Assembly: GCA_036897095.1 (NCBI GenBank)
Contig: JAYMSP010000456.1
Span: forward strand, 1 to 50,684
DNA: 50,684 bases
Direction of reading: 5' to 3'
Origin: Plantago elongata
Taxonomy: Eukaryota > Streptophyta > Magnoliopsida > Lamiales > Plantaginaceae
The stretch's first letter is position 1. Each line of letters opens with the position of its first letter. A program made the translations under genes and the position numbers. The notes beneath the pieces are model-generated. The model had not been told where the DNA came from. It was given only the letters and a program-made list of their open reading frames with translations, and searched no databases. Positions 46,151 through 50,684 of this stretch are shown here, piece after piece.

Positions 46151-47409
46151 ACACTGTTTTAGATTCAGTGTAAGTTTTATCTCATCTTTCAATGATATCT
46201 TGTAATTTTTATTTTTTTTGGTGAAGGATTGTAAATAGCTGGCATTTAATTGCAGATTTATGCAATGTGACGCTCAAACTAATGTAATTGCACGTAGTAC
46301 GTTCTTCGAATAATTAGCTTTTTACTAGTCTTTTTCATACAATTGCATTCATGATTTATTTTGTATGTGCTTGCATGCCTTTTGACCCCCTTCCCCTGAT
46401 CCCCTCTTGAAGCACAATCTAATTTGGTGGAATTCATCCAGGTTTACTAACGTGATTATCGTATTAGAAGATGTTGCTGAAAACTTTGGAAGCATGACTC
46501 ATCATGTGTGTCATGCGCAATGTGTATGGAAAACATTCTCTGAGTAGACTTCCTGAGTTCCATGAACTGCTTGTAAACATGATTTGTAAATGATTCCCCT
46601 AGTTTTTGTTTCTTGAAAACAAGATCGGTTTGTTTCTCTTCAAGCAAGTTCTTTGATTGCAAATATGGGCTTAACCCACTGGGACTCTTTAGTTAGACAG
46701 TAATACTTGCTGCGTGTTACATTTTCACTGTCTGTGATGACGAAATAATGAAACTAGCGGCGCCTCTGCATCCGGTTTTGCTTCCCCAATTTTTTTTGTT
46801 GCTACCATTTTAATCCTTGCAACTTGAGGAGGTCAGAGATAATAGCAGACTGAAGTTGATATGTTTTCTTCATACTGCTTACCGTTCATCCTTTAAAAGT
46901 CATTGAAGCCCAAATTAAAAAGACTAAAGTGCAACAGTTTAGTTTAATGAATTAAACATGTTTGATTTTGAATAACCTTACTTGAAAATACGTAATTATC
47001 TGAAGATAAAGAATAACCTTTCTTGAAAATATATAACTATCTAAAGTACAGCACGTTATACTGTATTACATTTTGCTGGGACGTAAACCAAATAGTAGTT
47101 ACTACAGGTTTGTGATACTCTGTTTCCCCTGTTTCGTCATTCGTGAAAGACTAGCAGGCAGACACAATAGTTGCCAAATTTTGTTCACAACTTTGTAACG
47201 GACTACGGTATTTTATTTTTCGATTCGCTTCATTTTAGTGTATGTCTTGTAACACTTCAATTTGAAATATCAGATTAAGTACAAACATGATTTAAATTCA
47301 TTTACATGTGAATATGAACATGTACAGATCGTATAACTACACATATAAATTGATGATGAATTTGTACACAGAGATAACGAATCCATATTCGATTTCATCT
47401 GCCGAAGTT
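46151..47409. other. Convergent intergenic region (Rab5 3' and protease 3' ends)
   Basis: Holds the Rab5 3' UTR on the left and the minus-strand protease 3' UTR on the right (from 47409 down to about 47200). No other gene recognised. Confidence 0.5.
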
Positions 47410-48524
47410 TTAAACAGTCGGATACGAAGCTTGCATGGCAATACCACAGAGACCCTCAGCAGCATCGATATCCCTTTGCATTCTGATATATCCATTTTCT
47501 CCCCAACTAGTTCCCCACGAGTTCTTAACCAACCAATACTTGGTGCCATCACTCGTTTCTCCGTAACCAACTGCAGTTACACCGTGGTCTAGTTCTGTTC
47601 CACATTCGCCATTGAAAACTCCACTTGAGTAGTGTTGGAAGTCAGTCCCACTGGCATCAATGGCCACAGATATCGGCTGGTTAGCCAAGGCGTTAAGCAA
47701 TGCAGACTCGCTGTTGGCTGGAACATCCTCGTATCCTGTAATCTTAGCAACAGGAGAAGATTCCTCTTTGGTGTTGCAAGTTCCATCAACTCCCTCGTAT
47801 GGATAATTTGATTCAGTGGTGAGACCCTCGTTTCCGATGATGAACTCGAATGCATTGTCCATTAGACCACCATTGCAGCCCTGGTCCTGTTCTCTGTCAC
47901 AATCCACAAGTTCCTGTTCCGATAGTGAAACTAGATTCTTCGTTGTTAGCTGGTTGATTCCTTCTGTCGCTGCAACAGCTGAAAATGCCCAACAACATCC
48001 TGTGTATATATTTTCATCCAGGAAAACTTTTAGCCAGTCTCTAAAGAAAATGGAATCATCAGATTGGAACTTAAAGATTTGTACTTACCACATTGTCCTT
48101 GATCCTTAACACCAGTAACAGCTCCTTCTGTCCTCCAGTCAAGGCTGGAAGGAACATCGGTAACATTTGCATACCTAAAGGAAGAACCTCTTGATGACTT
48201 TGAGCTGGAGGACATCTTATATCCATTACGAGATGCTTGAAACTCGTCATTTCTCAGATCAGCAAACTGGTTTATGGCAAGTTTATAACTCCGAGAGGCT
48301 TGTGCATTGACAGATTCAATGTACTCAACATTTTCCTTGAATATTTGAAACCTCATAGCCTTCTCAGTTCCATCTTTGTACGTTCGTCCATATTTCACCA
48401 TCCAGGATTCATGTCTTTCAACCATGGAAGAATCAGGCATTGTACGAGCGGTTGCTTGGGAAGTGAAAATTCCCATTACAACAAGTGCAGCTAAAATAAG
48501 TTTCGAAGAGAATGTTGAAGCCAT
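47410..48524 (-). CDS. Papain-like cysteine protease (SAG39/SAG12-like, C1A)
   Basis: Secreted or vacuolar proenzyme that cleaves proteins, often during senescence or defence. Exon 1 48524-48089 and exon 2 47999-47410 with an 89-bp intron, GT-AG; product 341 residues, normal for the family. Signal peptide about 1-26 (hydrophobic [12 protein letters not shown], ending TARTM), inhibitor propeptide with the ERFNIN-type [18 protein letters not shown] and [11 protein letters not shown], mature start near VPSSLDWR. Catalytic residues: oxyanion Gln144 and Cys148 in [11 protein letters not shown], His284 in [11 protein letters not shown], Asn305 in KNSWG. No C-terminal KDEL and no granulin domain, so it is the short SAG12/SAG39 type. 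The splice falls right before the catalytic Cys. A partial duplicate of its 3' end lies about 0.5 kb upstream. All key residues are intact. Confidence 0.95.
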
Positions 48525-48620
48525 TCTTACTATCCTAGCTTAATATTGGAAATGTATTTTCGTAATATTTCAATCTCAGGTAAGATGAGGTGTTGTGATT
48601 CAATTTAATGAACACTATGG

Positions 48621-48628
48621 TATTTATA
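48621..48628 (-). promoter_or_regulatory. TATA box of the cysteine protease gene
   Basis: TATAAATA on the minus strand, about 100 bases upstream of the start codon; predicts a leader of about 70 bases. Confidence 0.6.
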
Positions 48629-48959
48629 GGTAGTTTGTGCCATGACAAGTAAGTTTTCTTTTTCTTGAGTTTTGAATGTTTTTATGATCAAACTTATGAA
48701 ATCAAGCACTTGAATTGTCTCTTTGCAGCCACATTCTTGGCTGTAGTTCTGCTTGTATGTACTGACAATCGCAAGCCGAATATAATATTGCAGTTTGGCC
48801 CAAAAGCTAAGTAGTTCTCTGTTAGACTTTGAAAGCAATAGGTAATGAAGCCAAAAATTTGTCCTATTGACTCTTGATCACCAATGTTCTATCATTAACA
48901 AAATTACAGATTCTACTAATATAAGGTGTATATACGTGCAGCATTCTTCTGCATTGTGT
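48629..48959. other. Promoter-side spacer of the cysteine protease
   Basis: No coding sequence or repeat recognised. Any distal promoter elements of the minus-strand protease would lie here, before the duplicated fragment. Confidence 0.4.
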
Positions 48960-49165
48960 GGTCTTTTATTTTCTTGAATTCGCTTCATTTTAGTAAGTCT
49001 TGTTGGTGTTTGTTACACATTTCAATTCGAATATCAGATTGTGTACAAGTAAGATGTTGATATGCGATTTATTAAAGTTGGAAGCCAGTACAGTGGCATC
49101 AATGGCCACATATTACATATACTGGCTGGTTAGATAAAGGGTTTAGCAATGCAGATTCGATAAGA
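48960..49165 (-). pseudogene. Partial duplicate of the cysteine protease 3' end
   Basis: 48966-49078 resembles the protease 3' flank at about 47210-47300 (shared ATTCGCTTCATTTTAGT, CACATTTCAATT / ACACTTCAATTT, ATATCAGATT, GTACAA). 49078-49160 then matches exon 2 at about 47632-47710 (TTGGAAG-CAGT, GTGGCATCAATGGCCACA-AT, GGCTGGTTAG, TTAGCAATGCAGA). The roughly 330 bp in between, which encode the His and Asn active-site regions, are missing. The copy is also interrupted by small indels, so it is a dead fragment in the same orientation as the parent. Confidence 0.85.
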
Positions 49166-49277
49166 GTAGTGAAAAAAAAATCAGTTGGGACATGTTGTCA
49201 AGACGATCATTAATACAATAAATCTTATGAATGGAGGACACAGTTTATTGTACTGGAAGATAAAATCATCCTGCCTG

Positions 49278-49945
49278 TCAATGCATTTCAGATAACTTCA
49301 TTATTTTTACTGATACTTCCAGAAGACAACTTTCTGGTGGGGTGATGCGGTAGAAATCCTTCGTAATAAGAAGGAAGTTTTTCTCAGGCGGATGAGTTAT
49401 CAATTTTGGTGTGAACTCCACCAGTTTTCTTAGAAAGATCATGTTATTTCCAGTCGTTACAGTTAGCTCATACGAGAACTTCCCATATCTGATGTTGCAG
49501 GTGACAAACAAGTTACATTGACTAAACTTCCACGCGGCTCCATGAAATGGTTGAGGAGAAATAGTGTTTTGTTGCAACTATCTTGCAGCACAGTTCTTGT
49601 AACATTCTTGTAAGCAAATATAGGAATGGAAGTGTTCAAAGTGATTGGTTTGGCAGAATCTTGATGCTTGTTAGCAAAGTGTGTATACAGGCAAGTAGAG
49701 TTGCCAATATAATTGCAGCAAGGACATGATACAGGAGCATATCTGCATTCATATTGTTCATGATCGAGTCTCTTGAAACACTGAAGCTTCTCCGCACAGC
49801 CAAGCTTTGCATTACCACAGGAAAATTTGGCAGATTGAATAACATTCAATCGCCCTGCAGCGAATGGTCCCAATTGGCAATGTGCAACAAGGGCATTACG
49901 TATCTTTTTGCAGCAAGTATCACATGCTAAATGCCCCTCTTTACA
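49278..49945 (-). pseudogene. SINA-like (SIAH-type) E3 ubiquitin ligase fragment, frameshifted
   Basis: SINA-like proteins attach ubiquitin to target proteins through a RING, then bind them through SIAH zinc fingers and a TRAF-like C-terminus. The exon begins after a TAG acceptor at 49946-49947 with CKEGHLACDTCCKKI, the end of a RING. The SIAH zinc-finger pairs follow: CGNAKLGCAEKL, HEQYECRYAPVSCPCC, TCLYTHFANKHQD. The TRAF-like part begins FLLNHFM and SLVNVTCLSPATS, but then the frame must change near 49480-49500 to continue as YGKFSYELTV, LVEFTPKLITHPPEKNFLLI to the stop at 49278. Within one frame it ends early at a TAA at 49463. The first RING half is not seen in the rest of the window. 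It is either a pseudogene or has one base error; the upstream exon may lie past the window edge. Confidence 0.75.
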
Positions 49946-50350
49946 CTAGTATACATTTTGAGAAAGGAAATTGAAAATGTCAGATTATTACACTAAAATC
50001 TAAGCACAGAATGATGAATGAACAAAGCACAGAATCTATGCAGAACCTGATAGACAGGAGACGGGAGAAATGCAAAATTGGTCCTCTAAGTAACCGTTCA
50101 TTTCGATTTTGGTCCCTTTTTTTTCGCGTTTACAAAATACGTCCTCTAAGTGACTGTCTATTTTGCATTTTTGGTCCTATTCTTCATTTAATCCCTCTTT
50201 ATTACACATTTGACTCAAAATTTATATAATTTATAATTTCACCCCAATTATTTGTTAAATAGTTCAAATAGTCCTAAATATAATTTTAAAATAAAATTGG
50301 AATAAATAAAAATAATTAAATTAATTTCAAATTAAAAAAGGGGGAAACAA
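49946..50350. other. Spacer or intron with repeated GTCCTCTAAG phrases
   Basis: GTCCTCTAAG occurs at 50081 and 50141, each followed by a TTTTGGTCC phrase, giving a 60-bp period. This wording is common in the end regions of plant MULE-like elements. It may be intron of the SINA-like gene. Confidence 0.4.
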
Positions 50351-50674
50351 ACACATGTTGCTCTCTCGTAATTTATTGGTATAAATTGTTTAATATAATT
50401 TATTACGTTGTATTACATATAAAATAAAAAAAAATAAAAAATTCAAAAACGTGATTTGTTACAATAAATTTCCAATTGGGTTGTTGAATTTCGTAAGTGA
50501 GTCGTCTTATTTTACTATAGCAAATTGCATTTTTGAAATTTTTTTATTTTTTTATTTAGTTTATTTGTAATAAAAAATAAAATATATTTTTATATTTAAA
50601 AAAATATTTTTCACATTATTTTTTAATTGTATTAAACATTTTATACCCAGAAATTACGAGAGAGTAACATGTGT
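50351..50674. repeat. Long inverted repeat at the window edge
   Basis: Left arm 50351-50401 (ACACATGTTGCTCTCTCGTA then ATTT-TTGGTATAAA-TGTTTAATA) pairs with right arm 50625-50674 with few mismatches. The loop is about 220 bp and AT-rich. The outer bases (GGGGAAACAAAC and the complement of TCCCCGTC) are loosely similar too, so the arms may extend past the window. Possibly a MITE or foldback element. Confidence 0.75.
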
Positions 50675-50684
50675 CCCCGTCTTT

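Noticed and set aside
47308..47592. Plus-strand 94-codon ORF
   Set aside because: Antisense shadow of the cysteine protease exon 2.

Overview
This is a piece of a plant nuclear genome, most likely a eudicot. Evidence: GT-AG introns with AT-rich sequence between genes, plant-only gene families (CYP71-clan P450, AP2/ERF, OXS3-like, RABF2-type Rab5, SAG39/SAG12-type cysteine protease, peroxisomal polyamine oxidase), and plant Ty1/copia, L1-type LINE, Stowaway and Mutator-like transposon remains. The species cannot be read from the sequence; an asterid such as a Lamiales member is only a guess.

Layout. 0-5 kb: the 3' half of a PP1 phosphatase gene, then a tandem CYP71-type pair of which the first copy is a pseudogene with a damaged N-terminus and an in-frame deletion of the ExxR/PERF region, and the second is intact. 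5-16 kb: a repeat graveyard with an internally deleted copia element, a 16-G run, MITEs, a LINE RNase H fragment, and a copia RT/RNase H relic that keeps its 3' LTR. 16-22 kb: a single-exon ERF gene (minus) with a 4.9-kb dead LINE of opposite orientation starting about 0.4 kb upstream. 22-27 kb: AT-rich repeats, a second LINE RNase H fragment containing a 3 x 81-bp tandem repeat, and a GC-rich island with three perfect stem-loops. 27-31 kb: a two-exon OXS3-like stress gene and a tRNA-Ala(UGC). 35-40.5 kb: a ten-exon polyamine oxidase gene of the PAO4 type with a C-terminal SRL peroxisome signal and upstream ORFs in its leader. 41.7-46 kb: a seven-exon canonical Rab5 (RABF2) gene; its fifth intron carries a Stowaway-like MITE, a MULE-like element with a 10-bp target duplication and a SINE-like repeat. 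47.4-48.5 kb: a two-exon papain-like cysteine protease (minus) followed upstream by a partial duplicate of its own 3' end. 49.3-50 kb: a frameshifted SINA-like ubiquitin-ligase fragment (minus). The window ends in an inverted-repeat element.

The genes are ordinary, separately transcribed plant genes and do not form a pathway cluster. Several fit stress or senescence themes (ERF, OXS3-like, PAO, cysteine protease), but co-location is not evidence of joint function. I did not find a convincing new biological system. The best leads are the altered beta12-beta13 loop in PP1, the PAO leader uORFs, the triple stem-loop island, the MULE in the Rab5 intron, and the long inverted repeat at the right edge.
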